NCBI RefSeq assembly: GCF_001905595.1
Contig: NZ_LIXI01000010.1
Coordinates: 269,857 to 333,856, forward strand
Direction: 5' to 3'
From: Streptomyces sp. CB00316
GTDB lineage: Bacteria > Actinomycetota > Actinomycetes > Streptomycetales > Streptomycetaceae
Length of the DNA: 64,000 nucleotides
Shown: positions 55,593-64,000 of the stretch, in pieces
Numbering within the stretch: position 1 is the stretch's first letter
How the letters are laid out: the number at the start of each line of letters is the position of its first letter
Position numbers and translations under genes: made by a program
Notes under the pieces: model-generated
Database searches by the model: none
What the model was told of the DNA's origin: nothing
What the model saw: the letters and a program-made list of their open reading frames with translations, nothing else

Positions 55593-56246
55593 TTAAGGCT
55601 GCTGCGGACCCGTCAGATACCAGCCTGGGCTGCCGCCGTCCGGCGCCGGACCTGGCGGGTGCGCCAGCTCGAGGTCGTCGCCGACGGCTGTGTACCCGGT
55701 CCCGGATGCACGGACCGCGCGGATGCGCAGGCGGTCACCGGGGAGGAGGACGACCAGGGCCAATGGGAAGAAGAGACGACGCATGTGGCGGGAGGGCCTG
55801 GTCAGGTTCTCCACTTCGAGGCTTTCGGCCTCCGGGGTGACGAAGAGCTCCGCAACACGGACGAGTTCGTCGCCGTCGTCCTCGGGCACCCTGCCGGTGT
55901 GCACCAGGGATTCGGATTCGGTGACCACCGCCATCGCGCGGCGGGCGAGGATCTCCTCTCGCGCCGCTGGGTCCGCCGGATCAAAACCCAGCAGTCCGCC
56001 GCCGAGGTGGTCGCAGTCGGCCCAGCCTGCCGCTTCAGTGTCTTCGTCGGAGCTGCGCAGGGAGTAGAACAGCTCCTCCGCGAGGTACCCGTCGTCTCTG
56101 CGGTGGACGAGCAGGACGAATCCGAGGTCGTCCTCGGTCCAGACATCCGCGACGACCGGGCCGGTAGCGGCGGCCACCGTGGGGCCGGAGCTAAGGGCCT
56201 CCCGGGCGATTGCGGCCAGCGGTCGCCTCATCGTTTTGCCTTCCAT
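55593..56246 (-). CDS. Hypothetical cytoplasmic protein downstream of the RHS gene
   Basis: A 217-residue acidic protein with no signal peptide. Recognisable stretches are TVAAATGPVVADVWTEDDLGFVL, GWADCDHLGGGLLGFDP and ESLVHTGRVPEDD. The C-terminal part is rich in beta-strand (LALVVLLPGDRLRIRAVRASG). ATG 56246 (MEGKTMRR) has GGAG upstream; ATG 56231 with GGAAGG is an alternative. It lies 115 bases downstream of the RHS toxin-like gene in the same direction, the position where an immunity gene would stand, though a terminator-like hairpin separates them. I think similar proteins occur elsewhere in Streptomyces without RHS genes, so the role is open. Confidence 0.65.
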   Translation of the reverse strand: MEGKTMRRPLAAIAREALSSGPTVAAATGPVVADVWTEDDLGFVLLVHRRDDGYLAEELFYSLRSSDEDTEAAGWADCDHLGGGLLGFDPADPAAREEILARRAMAVVTESESLVHTGRVPEDDGDELVRVAELFVTPEAESLEVENLTRPSRHMRRLFFPLALVVLLPGDRLRIRAVRASGTGYTAVGDDLELAHPPGPAPDGGSPGWYLTGPQQP

Positions 56247-56309
56247 CACTCTCCGTTCCCCACCTCCGGGCTGCGTACGGCCCTCTGCGGACTGTACGGA
56301 AAAGACGGA

Positions 56310-56338
56310 GGTGGCGCACCCCTGTGGGACGCGCCACC
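56310..56338 (-). terminator. Hairpin after the RHS gene
   Basis: GGTGGCGC (56310-56317) and GCGCCACC (56331-56338) form 8-base arms with a 13-base loop, 23 bases downstream of the RHS stop. Confidence 0.6.
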
Positions 56339-56361
56339 CATTCAACACCAGGCCAGGCAGT

Positions 56362-59300
56362 TCACTTGGCCATGCAGTTGTCCGTCATGTTCGAGACGTA
56401 TCCGTTGTAGCCGAAGACCGCGACCATACCGCCCGACCAAATGCGGGTGCCGGGCTTCACCTGGATGTTGTAGTGGACCGCCCACTGGAGCTTCAGCGGG
56501 GTGTACCAGCTCTTCTTGCTCTGGAGCTTGACCATCTTGTTGCTCCGTCCCGGCTTGACGCCCCAGGTCTCGGCCTGGGTGGCGTTCCTCGCCAGGTAGC
56601 GGTTGGCGAAGCCCGTCACCTGCACATTGATGTAGTAACCCATGTACCGGTAGCCGTTCTTCGCGATGCCGCCACCACGCTTACTGGTGATGATGCGCAT
56701 CCCGTAGCCGTTCTGGATGCGACGGGTGCCGCATTTCGGGTACAGGCCGTTGGTGTCCGTGGAGTTGCACGGGTCGGCGTTGGAGTAGTCGTAGGCGTTG
56801 GCCGAACCGCCGTACACCGGGTCGGTCTGCATGAACCGGCCGCGGGACGGGTCGTAGAGGCGGACGCCCATGAGCATGAGGCCGCTGGGTGTGTCGGCGG
56901 GGCGCTGCTGTGAGCCCAGCCAACCGTATCGTGCCTGCGGCTGGCCCGAGCGCGCGTTGCCGTACTCGTCGTTGTCGAGTGCTACCGGCGCCTTGTCGGC
57001 GTCGAGCGGTAGCTGCAGCGCAATGTCACCGTGGATGTTGGTGAGCTGGAGCACCGTGTTGCCGGTCTTGTCGGTGGTCGCTCCGAGCGTGCCGGTGACG
57101 GTCTCGACGTTGCGGGTCACCGCGCCGGTTGCCGTGTCCTCCACGACCCAGCGCGGGTTGTCGTTGTCGCTGTCGTAGTGGTTCAGCTTGGACGCCGTCT
57201 GGGTCCAGCTGCTGCCGCTGCCGGTCTCGGCCTTCCAGGAGCGGAAGCGGAGGTCGGAGTCCAGCTGCCAGGTCTGTCGCTTGCCGTTCGCGGTCTGCTG
57301 GTGGGCGAGGTCGTTGGCGTAGTAGCCGATCGTGCCGTGGTCGGGCGAGGTTGAGGTGCGGCCGAAGGCGTCGTACGTCCAGCCCGCGTCCCTGGCTCGG
57401 TCGGCGGAGTCGTAGGTGTGGGTCTTGGTGGTTCCTCCGGTGGTGGGGCAGTCGGCGCCGGGCGCACCGGTCGCGGCCGTCAGGGAGGTGCGGTTGCTGC
57501 GCTGGTCGAAACCGTAGGAGCGGGTGGTGCAGACGGTGTCCGCGGTGTCCTTGACGGTGCTGAGGCGACCGACCTTGTCGTAGGTGTACTTCTGGTCGGA
57601 CCAGGCCGCCTGCGCGGTCACCTGGCCGTGCACGGACTCGCTGGTCCGGTCGGAGAACACGACCATCCCGTCGCTGTCGCGCGTGTAGGTTCGCGCGATC
57701 GCGGAACCTGCTGTGTCCCTGGTCTGAGCGAGCGAGTAGCCGCCCGGCAGCTTCTCGCTCACCACGCCGCCGTCGGCGTCGTATGCCGCGGTGAAGTCGC
57801 CGGCCACGGAGTCGCTGGTCTTCGTCGGCAGACCGCGCGGCTCGGCCGCGTGGTCGTAGGAGAAGTTCACGGTGGACGGCACGGAGTCGGTGGCTTTGAG
57901 CGGACGGTCCAGGGCATCGAACTGCACCTGGGTCCGGCCGCCATCGGCGTCCGTATAGGAGATCAGACGGATCAGCTTGTCGTAGACCCGGGTGATCGTC
58001 CCGCCAGTGGAGGAAACGGACTTGACCGCCTCGCCGTTGGCCGGGTCGTACTCGATGGAGACCTGGGGAACAGCCACCCCCACGCCACCGGTGATCGAGA
58101 CCTGGGCGGGGCGGCCCGCCACGTCGTGCGTGGTCGTGGTGGTACGGGTGACGCCGTTGGCGGTGTCCACTGTCTTCGCCGCGTTGCCCCACCAGTCGTA
58201 CTCGGTGGTGCTCGTCACCAGGTGCGCCGGGTTGGAACCGCCACCGGTGACCGCGCCTGCCGGGCCGGTAGAGCATGCCTTGCCCGCCCATTCAGGGCGG
58301 CCCTGGCAGGCGCCGACGCCCGTCGCGGACCAGTAGGTGGTCACCCGGGTGGCCGCGTCGGTGCCGTTGGAGCCGGGCATCAGCTGCTTGACGACCCGGC
58401 CTTGGGCGTCGTGGACCGTCTCGGTCGTGAGCGCCTGGCCACCGGGGTCCTGGATGGTCTTGACCGAGACGCCCTTGGCCCAGTCGAAGACGGTCTGCGT
58501 CTGGCGGGTCTCGCCGTGTACGGTCGGGTGCTCACGGACCTGGGCACCGGTGCTGGTCTTGGTGACCTGGTCCTTGATCGTCGCGGTCCCGTCGGTGGGA
58601 CGGCCCGTGTCGAACTCGTTGACCGTCCAGGGCCGGGCGGTCACGGAGGTACCCGCGGGAACCAGCACAGTGGTGCCCGACTTGAGGTCGGCGGTCAGCT
58701 CGACTCGGCGCAGTGGTCCGAACTCCTCCAGCTTGCGTGTGCCGGCGGCGTTGTAGACCGACCGGGACGAGAGCAGCTCGGCCCGCTCCGCACTGGTGAG
58801 CTGGGCGATGCCGAGGTCGGCCTGGATGTCCCGGTCCTCAACCGTGAGGCCGAGAGCGAGGGAGCGGTTAGCCGCGGTCAGCCCGCGCACGGTGTTGCCG
58901 AAGCGGTCGTTCTCCGAGGCGGAGATGTGGCCGCCCGGGGCGGCCACGTTGACCAGGTCGCCGGAAGCGGCCAGGTAGTGGATGCCGGCCCGCCGGTAGT
59001 CGGCCGCGGTCAGCTGGTTGCCGATGTGACCGGCAGGCACGGAGTCGGCGGGGAAGACGGCGGTGGCGTCGGTGGGGGCCTGGCCCTGTCCCCATGCCTT
59101 CACGTCGGCGGCGCCCATCTTGTGCGGCGCGGCGGAGCCGGTCAGCGGTACCTCGTAGACGACGCTCGTCACGGCCTGGCCCTCGACGGTGTCGACCGTG
59201 CCGGGCTTCAGCGCGGCGCGGGACGCCTTGAGGAGCATGCCCTCACTGGCTGTGGGAGAGGTTCCCGCTTTGCCGTAGGTGAGGGTCCAGGGCATTTGCC

Positions 59301-62300
59301 CGGGAGCGGTGTAGGTCGTAACCCGGCCCGCGGCGTCGTACCCGTAGCTCGTCTTGAGCGCGGGCGAGATCTGCGTCTGCCAGGTCTCCCGCAGTCGGCC
59401 CTGGTTGTCGTACGCGTACGACTGGACCGTCTTGGCCGTCGCGGAGGCGGCACCCGGCGCGGTCGCCCACAGTCGGATCTCCTTGACCTGACCGGTGTAA
59501 TCACCGAGGGTCGAGCCCGTCGCCGTGGTGGAGGTCGCGTACACGAACTCCAGGACGCGGCAGCCCTTGGTGGCTGGCGTCGTTGCGCACGTCGCCGCGG
59601 GCACGGCCGAGTCCTGCGCGATCACACGGTGTGGACGGGCCAGCTTCTTGCCGTCCACGGTCACCGTCTCCGAGAGCATGGTGACCGTCGAGTCGTCCTT
59701 GCCGTCGAGCATGGTCGACGAGACGTTCCAGACGGTGGACGCCGCGTCGAGCTTGCTGAACTCTGTGACCGAGCCGTCGGTGTCGGTCAGCGTGAAGCTG
59801 CCCGTGACGGTGCCCTTCAGGGTCAGCTTGGGGGACCCCGGCTCGGCGATCCAGGCGGTCTTCGCCGCGTTCGCCGTGAAGTGGACGGAGTCGCCAGCAC
59901 CCGTCACGACGGCCACCGCCGTGTCGGAGATCCTGCGGACGTGCGTGTAGTCGGATTCGGTCGTTTCCGCGTTCATCCCCGCGGACCACTGCTTGCCGAA
60001 GACCGGTACCTGTCCGTCTTGCTCCGCCCCCAGATCGGGGGTCAGCGAGGAGGCGGTGCGGCTGACCGACATCCCGAAGTGGGAAGCCTCGGACTCGGAC
60101 AGCGTGTACTCACCGGTCAGCAGGTTCAACGCGCCCGGCCCGACACGGCCGGGCGCGGCGCCCTGGGCGTTGCGGTCTACGACGACGGTGAGCGGCTGGG
60201 TGCTGCCCGTGGCGGAGCTCGGTCCGGTGAACTCGGCCTGGATCTGGACGGTGCCGTCGGGGTTCACGGTGTCGGCGGCGTTCCAGACAAGGTCGGCGTT
60301 GCGCCCGTTCTGCAGGGCCACCGGCCAGGTGGTGAGCGGCGTTCCGCCGGAAGTGACGTTCCCGGCCGGGATCCGCGCCCACGGGTCGGCCTCGGAGCGG
60401 CGCCAGGAGAAGGAGACCTTGTCGTACTTTCCGCCGTCCGCCTCCGCGACCAGCGGCAGGCGGCGCGCGGTGCGCACACCCTCGGCGGGCTGCACGAAGC
60501 CACCCGGACCAGCGTGGAAGGTGTAGTCGATGGCCTCGGACTTGTTGTCGGCCTTATCGACCGCCCGCACCTGGAGAGTGTGGGTGCCGTCCTTCGGCGG
60601 GGTGACGCTGATGGCCTTGGTGCCGGAGGTTCCGCCGGTGGCGACCTTGGTCCAGGTCAGCCCGTCCAGTGACCACTCCAGCCAGTTGTGGTCGCTACCC
60701 GCAGGCGGGGTGACGGTGAAAGTGCCGGCTTGGCCGGCGCCCTTGACCCACTGCCCGGTCGGATAGTCGGTCGAGACGATCTTTGTGGGGGCGGAGGGGG
60801 CGGTGGTGTCGACCGTGAAGGTCTTCCACTCCGACCAGCCCAGGTTGTAATGCGTCCCGTCGTACGGGCTGCTGCGGAACTTGTACGTCTTCCCGTTGGC
60901 CAGCACCCCCGCCGGGACGGTCACCGGGGCCGGCTGCCCCGACGCCACGAACCCGGAGCGCAGGACCTCGCCGACCTGGGTGTTGGTGGCGTCGTCGAAG
61001 ATCTGGTAAGCGCCCTGGATCTTGTCACCGTTCGGGTCGACGAACGTGTCGCGCAGGGTGGGGCGCACCGTGTTGACCGTGTAGGCGCCGCCGTAGGAGA
61101 AGAACGGCGGACCGGCTTCCTGCTTCGTGCCGGTGCGGGGCCGGTAGTTGTAGGTGACGACCAGCTTGGGCGGGTTGGTGGCGGCGTTGGCAGAGTTGAC
61201 CCGCTTCCACTGCCCCGTGACACTTTCGTCAGTAGCGCGCAGGCCCATGTGGGAGCGGGATGCCTTCGCGGAGGCCCATTCCTGGACCATCGTGGTCACG
61301 TTGGCGTTAATCCAGCCGTCGGGCTGGGTCGAGCAGGACGGATTGCCCAGAGTTTCCGAGGAGGTGGCCTTCTTCGCGGTCCACGCCGGCTGGGCCGTCC
61401 AGCGCGAGGAGGTGGAGGCGGCCCCGGTGGACCACACCTCCCACGGCTGGGTGGGGCAGGACGTGCCGGTGTAGTTGGCGGAGTGGAAGTTCCACAGGGA
61501 CAACTTCGCGTCCATCACCAGCGCGTCGGAGATCGGCGCGGTGTTCCAGGAGATGAACGACCGGGCGGTGCGCGGGGTGCCGTCGGCGTTCTTCGTGCCC
61601 GGATTGCCCAGGTCGAGTTCGGTGTCGGTGGACCAGTCGCGGGTCTCGCCCTGCTGGACATAGGTGTCGAAGACGTTGGAGAGCGCCGACGTGGACGGGT
61701 CGACGATGACCGGGTACTTGGTGGCGGGGTCGGCGAGGAACTCCGGGTCGGGCGTGACGACCAGGTCGATGGCCGTCCCCCTCTTCACGACCTTCATCGC
61801 CACCGGAACGCGGCGGGTGTGCTCACCGGAGGCCTCGTCGACGGTGGAGTCCCACATCACCGGCGCGGGCATCACCGCGGTCTTCTTGTTCTTCTTGTCC
61901 GTGAACACCACGCTGCCGTCGGCCTGCTGCGCGGCCTTGAGGCCCTTGGCCTTCAGCGGCAGTGTGTAGGTGTAGCCGTCGGTCGTGGGCTTCTGCTTGA
62001 TCTCGACGTACTGCTCGAACCCGGTACGCGTCGCCTCGACCACGACGTCCGCGCCGGGCACGGCGTTGACGTACTCGGCGCGGTTACCGTCCAGCTTCGG
62101 GGCGGGCAGGCCGCCCTTCCACTGGAGCGTGATCTGCTCGTCGCCCTCGCCGAGGGTCACCAGATCGGTGGCCTTCGCCGCCTGTGCCGCCTTCAGCGAA
62201 GCGGCCAGGGTTCCAGTGCGGCCGGAGAGCTTCAACCCCTCCGGGTGCGCCTTCGGCTCCACCGCGCCGCCGGCCACCGCCACCAGGTCCAGATCGACAT

Positions 62301-62685
62301 CGCGCCACTCGCCGGTCGCCCCGTCCTCGAAGCGGACCGGACCGGCCGTCAGCTCGGTGGTGAGCGAACCGTCCTTGTTCGCCCAGGTCGTGGAGGTCTC
62401 CGTACGCTCCGACAGCACCTCCACCCGCTTGCCCGACAGACGGGCGGCCACACGAGCGGACGGAATGTCCGCAGCCTGCGTGACGGCAGTCGGCTTCTCC
62501 GGTGCGGCAGGCACCTGGCGCTGGGTGGCCATCGCGATGGTGCCGTCGAGCAACGTAACGGACAGGGCCACGGCAAGACTCCCCGCTATGTAGCGCAGAC
62601 TCCCCCCGGACCAAGGCCGCCCGCGCTTCTCCGGCGCAGGTATATGAATCGTCACGATCCCTCGATCTCGTAGACACATCTCCAT
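56362..62685 (-). CDS. Secreted RHS/YD-repeat protein with variable C-terminal tip (polymorphic toxin-like)
   Basis: About 2,107 residues. A hydrophobic export segment (YIAGSLAVALSVTLLDGTIA) is followed by a region with a DNRLRE-like domain (SNVFDTYVQQGETRDWSTDT, WTAQPAW), fibronectin-like modules, and a long array of YD repeats (YDKVGRLSTVKD, YDSADRARDAGWTYDAFGR). The RHS core ends in the standard MGVRLYDPSRGRFMQTDPVY. The last 120 or so residues (from YPKCGTRRIQNGYG to DNCMAK) are unrelated to RHS and form the variable tip, rich in Tyr, Trp and Lys. ATG 62685 is a choice; GTG 62688 and GTG 62655 (GAGGGA upstream) also fit. It is likely a cell-surface toxin or adhesin delivering its tip. Confidence 0.85.
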   Translation of the reverse strand: MEMCLRDRGIVTIHIPAPEKRGRPWSGGSLRYIAGSLAVALSVTLLDGTIAMATQRQVPAAPEKPTAVTQAADIPSARVAARLSGKRVEVLSERTETSTTWANKDGSLTTELTAGPVRFEDGATGEWRDVDLDLVAVAGGAVEPKAHPEGLKLSGRTGTLAASLKAAQAAKATDLVTLGEGDEQITLQWKGGLPAPKLDGNRAEYVNAVPGADVVVEATRTGFEQYVEIKQKPTTDGYTYTLPLKAKGLKAAQQADGSVVFTDKKNKKTAVMPAPVMWDSTVDEASGEHTRRVPVAMKVVKRGTAIDLVVTPDPEFLADPATKYPVIVDPSTSALSNVFDTYVQQGETRDWSTDTELDLGNPGTKNADGTPRTARSFISWNTAPISDALVMDAKLSLWNFHSANYTGTSCPTQPWEVWSTGAASTSSRWTAQPAWTAKKATSSETLGNPSCSTQPDGWINANVTTMVQEWASAKASRSHMGLRATDESVTGQWKRVNSANAATNPPKLVVTYNYRPRTGTKQEAGPPFFSYGGAYTVNTVRPTLRDTFVDPNGDKIQGAYQIFDDATNTQVGEVLRSGFVASGQPAPVTVPAGVLANGKTYKFRSSPYDGTHYNLGWSEWKTFTVDTTAPSAPTKIVSTDYPTGQWVKGAGQAGTFTVTPPAGSDHNWLEWSLDGLTWTKVATGGTSGTKAISVTPPKDGTHTLQVRAVDKADNKSEAIDYTFHAGPGGFVQPAEGVRTARRLPLVAEADGGKYDKVSFSWRRSEADPWARIPAGNVTSGGTPLTTWPVALQNGRNADLVWNAADTVNPDGTVQIQAEFTGPSSATGSTQPLTVVVDRNAQGAAPGRVGPGALNLLTGEYTLSESEASHFGMSVSRTASSLTPDLGAEQDGQVPVFGKQWSAGMNAETTESDYTHVRRISDTAVAVVTGAGDSVHFTANAAKTAWIAEPGSPKLTLKGTVTGSFTLTDTDGSVTEFSKLDAASTVWNVSSTMLDGKDDSTVTMLSETVTVDGKKLARPHRVIAQDSAVPAATCATTPATKGCRVLEFVYATSTTATGSTLGDYTGQVKEIRLWATAPGAASATAKTVQSYAYDNQGRLRETWQTQISPALKTSYGYDAAGRVTTYTAPGQMPWTLTYGKAGTSPTASEGMLLKASRAALKPGTVDTVEGQAVTSVVYEVPLTGSAAPHKMGAADVKAWGQGQAPTDATAVFPADSVPAGHIGNQLTAADYRRAGIHYLAASGDLVNVAAPGGHISASENDRFGNTVRGLTAANRSLALGLTVEDRDIQADLGIAQLTSAERAELLSSRSVYNAAGTRKLEEFGPLRRVELTADLKSGTTVLVPAGTSVTARPWTVNEFDTGRPTDGTATIKDQVTKTSTGAQVREHPTVHGETRQTQTVFDWAKGVSVKTIQDPGGQALTTETVHDAQGRVVKQLMPGSNGTDAATRVTTYWSATGVGACQGRPEWAGKACSTGPAGAVTGGGSNPAHLVTSTTEYDWWGNAAKTVDTANGVTRTTTTTHDVAGRPAQVSITGGVGVAVPQVSIEYDPANGEAVKSVSSTGGTITRVYDKLIRLISYTDADGGRTQVQFDALDRPLKATDSVPSTVNFSYDHAAEPRGLPTKTSDSVAGDFTAAYDADGGVVSEKLPGGYSLAQTRDTAGSAIARTYTRDSDGMVVFSDRTSESVHGQVTAQAAWSDQKYTYDKVGRLSTVKDTADTVCTTRSYGFDQRSNRTSLTAATGAPGADCPTTGGTTKTHTYDSADRARDAGWTYDAFGRTSTSPDHGTIGYYANDLAHQQTANGKRQTWQLDSDLRFRSWKAETGSGSSWTQTASKLNHYDSDNDNPRWVVEDTATGAVTRNVETVTGTLGATTDKTGNTVLQLTNIHGDIALQLPLDADKAPVALDNDEYGNARSGQPQARYGWLGSQQRPADTPSGLMLMGVRLYDPSRGRFMQTDPVYGGSANAYDYSNADPCNSTDTNGLYPKCGTRRIQNGYGMRIITSKRGGGIAKNGYRYMGYYINVQVTGFANRYLARNATQAETWGVKPGRSNKMVKLQSKKSWYTPLKLQWAVHYNIQVKPGTRIWSGGMVAVFGYNGYVSNMTDNCMAK

Positions 62686-62983
62686 CACTCATGCGATGTA
62701 GATGTGAAGGTATCGGGGGAGAAAAGGCAGAGAACTGAGACAAGAGCGGCAAGATCGACTTCAAGGTCCCTAAAAGTGAAGTGACATTCATCTCTTGCCT
62801 ATCTGGTCTGGTGCACGGCTAGCACTTGGATGCGCTGGTGAAAGGAGCGCATCAGCCTGGTGTGAGCACGCACGAGGGGCTCGTGCGAGAGACGTGTGTT
62901 CCCTTCAGGCGCGCGCCGTGCGCAGGCCACTGGGCTCTGGCCCGCTTGGGTGCGGACGGATCAGTTGAAGGGGGTGGGGTTGC

Positions 62984-63318
62984 GTGAAGCGGCGAAGAAT
63001 CGTAGGGGGGCGCGGCTGCTGTCGTGGCGACGGGTATATCCGGTGTGCTGGTGTTCCAGTCCGCGACCGGCAGCCCCGTGGGAAGCACCACAGCGGACGC
63101 CAAGCCCGGCCCGGTAAAGGCCGATACCCGCACCGCCCCGCTGCGGGCGAGCGGGGATGGCCGCAGCGGGGCACTGAAGCAGGGCAACGCGAAGCCGTTC
63201 AGCATGCTCGGCATCACCTGGACCGACCCGGCCGCAACAGTCACCGTGACGCTGGAAGTCCGCACCCGCAACGCCGGCAGTGGGCGGTCGTCGTCGTGGC
63301 TGCGGCTGGACGGCGACA
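62984..63318 (+). pseudogene. Truncated N-terminal part of a secreted amidase-like protein
   Basis: GTG 62984 begins VKRRRIVGG. At a run of six G (63005-63010) the frame slips by one; after it the sequence reads AAAVVATGISGVLVFQSATG, completing a normal signal peptide, and goes on to AKPFSMLGITWTDPAATVTV and LEVRTRNAG. This is the N-terminal region typical of Streptomyces peptidoglycan-recognition-type amidases. The gene stops at an IS fragment near 63318, so the catalytic domain is gone. Confidence 0.65.
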
Positions 63319-63645
63319 CACAAAACGCCACGGCATGAACGTCCAGGTCCTGACAGACCCGTTCGGGCGGTTGCTGTGGGCCTCGCCCGCGCTTCCAGGT
63401 TCAACGCACGACCTGACCGCCGCGCGTACTCACGGCATCGTCGACGCACTCACCAATGCGGGCCTCAAGTGCTGGGCGGACAAGGCGTGCCAGAGCCGGC
63501 GCATCTCGTTCCGGGGGGTCGCCGCCTGAAGAGATGGAAGCGCCATCACAACAGCAGCCACGCCAAGATCCGCTGCCTCGGCGAACAGGCCATGGCGACT
63601 CTCAAGTCCTGGCGACTCCTCCGCAAACTGCGGTGCTCAACTACT
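63318..63645 (+). pseudogene. Internal/3' fragment of an IS5-type transposase
   Basis: From KRHGMNVQVLTDPFGRLLWA through DLTAARTHGIVDAL and GLKCWADKA to IRCLGEQAMATL (after a frameshift) it matches the intact transposase at 54318-55073, in opposite orientation. Both ends are missing: the left edge joins the amidase remnant and the right edge joins an IS3-type element. Confidence 0.85.
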
Positions 63646-63672
63646 GAACCGTTCCGGAGTTCTGTAGAGACT

Positions 63673-64000
63673 TCAGATTGTGGTGGTGACCTGGGGTTCC
63701 GCGGTCGCGAGGTAGTAGTTGGTTTCGTATTCAACTGGTGGGATGTGCCCGATCTCACCGTGGAGTCGGCGATGGCAGTACCAGTCGATCCACTCGGCGG
63801 TGGCGAGTTCGACCTGGGAAAGCGTCTTCCATGGACGTCGGGGCTTGATCAGCTCGGTCTTGAACAGGCCGATCGTGCTCTCCATGAGGGCGTTGTCGTA
63901 GGCGTCGCCGACCGAGCCGATCGAGGCCGCGATGCCGGCGGCGTCCAGGTGCTCGGCGAGCCGGGAACTCGTGTACTGACCGGATTCAACCGGTCGTTGC
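63673..64000 (-). CDS. IS3-family transposase OrfB, C-terminal part (runs off the window)
   Basis: The frame is open to the window end. It contains the end of the integrase core: SGQYTSSRLAEHLDAAG, then SIGSVGDAYDNALMESTIGLFK with the catalytic glutamate, and the tail HRRLHGEIGHIPPVEYETNYY typical of IS3/IS150-type enzymes. About 109 residues are visible. The element inserted into or beside the IS5-type fragment at about 63646. Confidence 0.85.
   Translation of the reverse strand, partial: QRPVESGQYTSSRLAEHLDAAGIAASIGSVGDAYDNALMESTIGLFKTELIKPRRPWKTLSQVELATAEWIDWYCHRRLHGEIGHIPPVEYETNYYLATAEPQVTTTI

Noticed and set aside
55593..56246. Confident call as RHS immunity protein
   Set aside because: A hairpin and a 115-bp gap separate it from the RHS gene, and similar proteins seem to occur in Streptomyces without RHS genes; left as a hypothesis.
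57418..60672. 1,084-codon plus-strand open frame inside the RHS gene
   Set aside because: It is antisense to a well-supported protein with RHS motifs; Gly/Arg/Val-rich composition is typical of a GC-rich shadow frame.

Overview
The window is about 64 kb of very GC-rich DNA with strong third-position G/C bias, frequent GTG starts, GTGA stop/start overlaps, long perfect-palindrome terminators and a Streptomyces-specific gene set (Rok7B7-type ROK regulator, NgcEFG-type sugar importer, two-component-like LuxR regulator, helix-turn-helix MurA). It is a Streptomyces chromosome segment. From memory the core gene order matches the S. coelicolor region around SCO5998-SCO6041; that is recall, not a search.

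Bases 1-37,072 are mostly core chromosome: a secreted tripeptidyl-aminopeptidase-type hydrolase (cut by the window edge), haem genes (hemQ, hemG, hemE: the coproporphyrin-dependent branch), a DUF4349 lipoprotein, a CoA-disulfide-reductase-like flavoprotein, a DUF3000 protein, a LuxR response regulator, an RNase D, the fadA-fadB beta-oxidation pair, a decayed galE, an LCP phosphotransferase, a NYN-domain protein, an APC permease, dxs, a xylose-type ABC importer with its ROK regulator, the ngcEFG importer, a large secreted GH92 protein, a histidine phosphatase, a small membrane protein and aconitase.

Between aconitase and the next core gene sits a Tn7-like transposon (about 37,280-42,772) with tnsA-tnsB-tnsC-tniQ in one translationally coupled operon. 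It carries one cargo gene, which is itself enclosed by a 34-bp inverted repeat. A broken host membrane-protein gene follows, then a secreted alpha/beta hydrolase, a cytoplasmic hydrolase and a MurA homologue fused to an XRE-type DNA-binding domain that has a palindrome just upstream of its start.

From about 48,750 to 55,560 the DNA is accessory and partly lower in GC: an unassigned stretch, a two-gene module of unknown function whose proteins end in similar short tails, a protein with an EVE-like C-terminal region, an intact IS256-family element, one intact and several decayed IS5-type elements, and fragments of unrelated genes between them. The last part holds a hypothetical protein gene, a 2.1-kresidue RHS/YD-repeat protein with a variable C-terminal tip, a broken amidase-like gene cut by an IS fragment, and the end of an IS3-family transposase running out of the window.

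The genes with readable links are: the haem genes; fadA/fadB; the xylFGH-rok7B7 sugar-sensing block beside ngcEFG, with a DasR-like site in the ngcE upstream region shared with the GH92 gene; and the aconitase upstream region, which has a MarR/TamR-like palindrome and an iron-box-like sequence.
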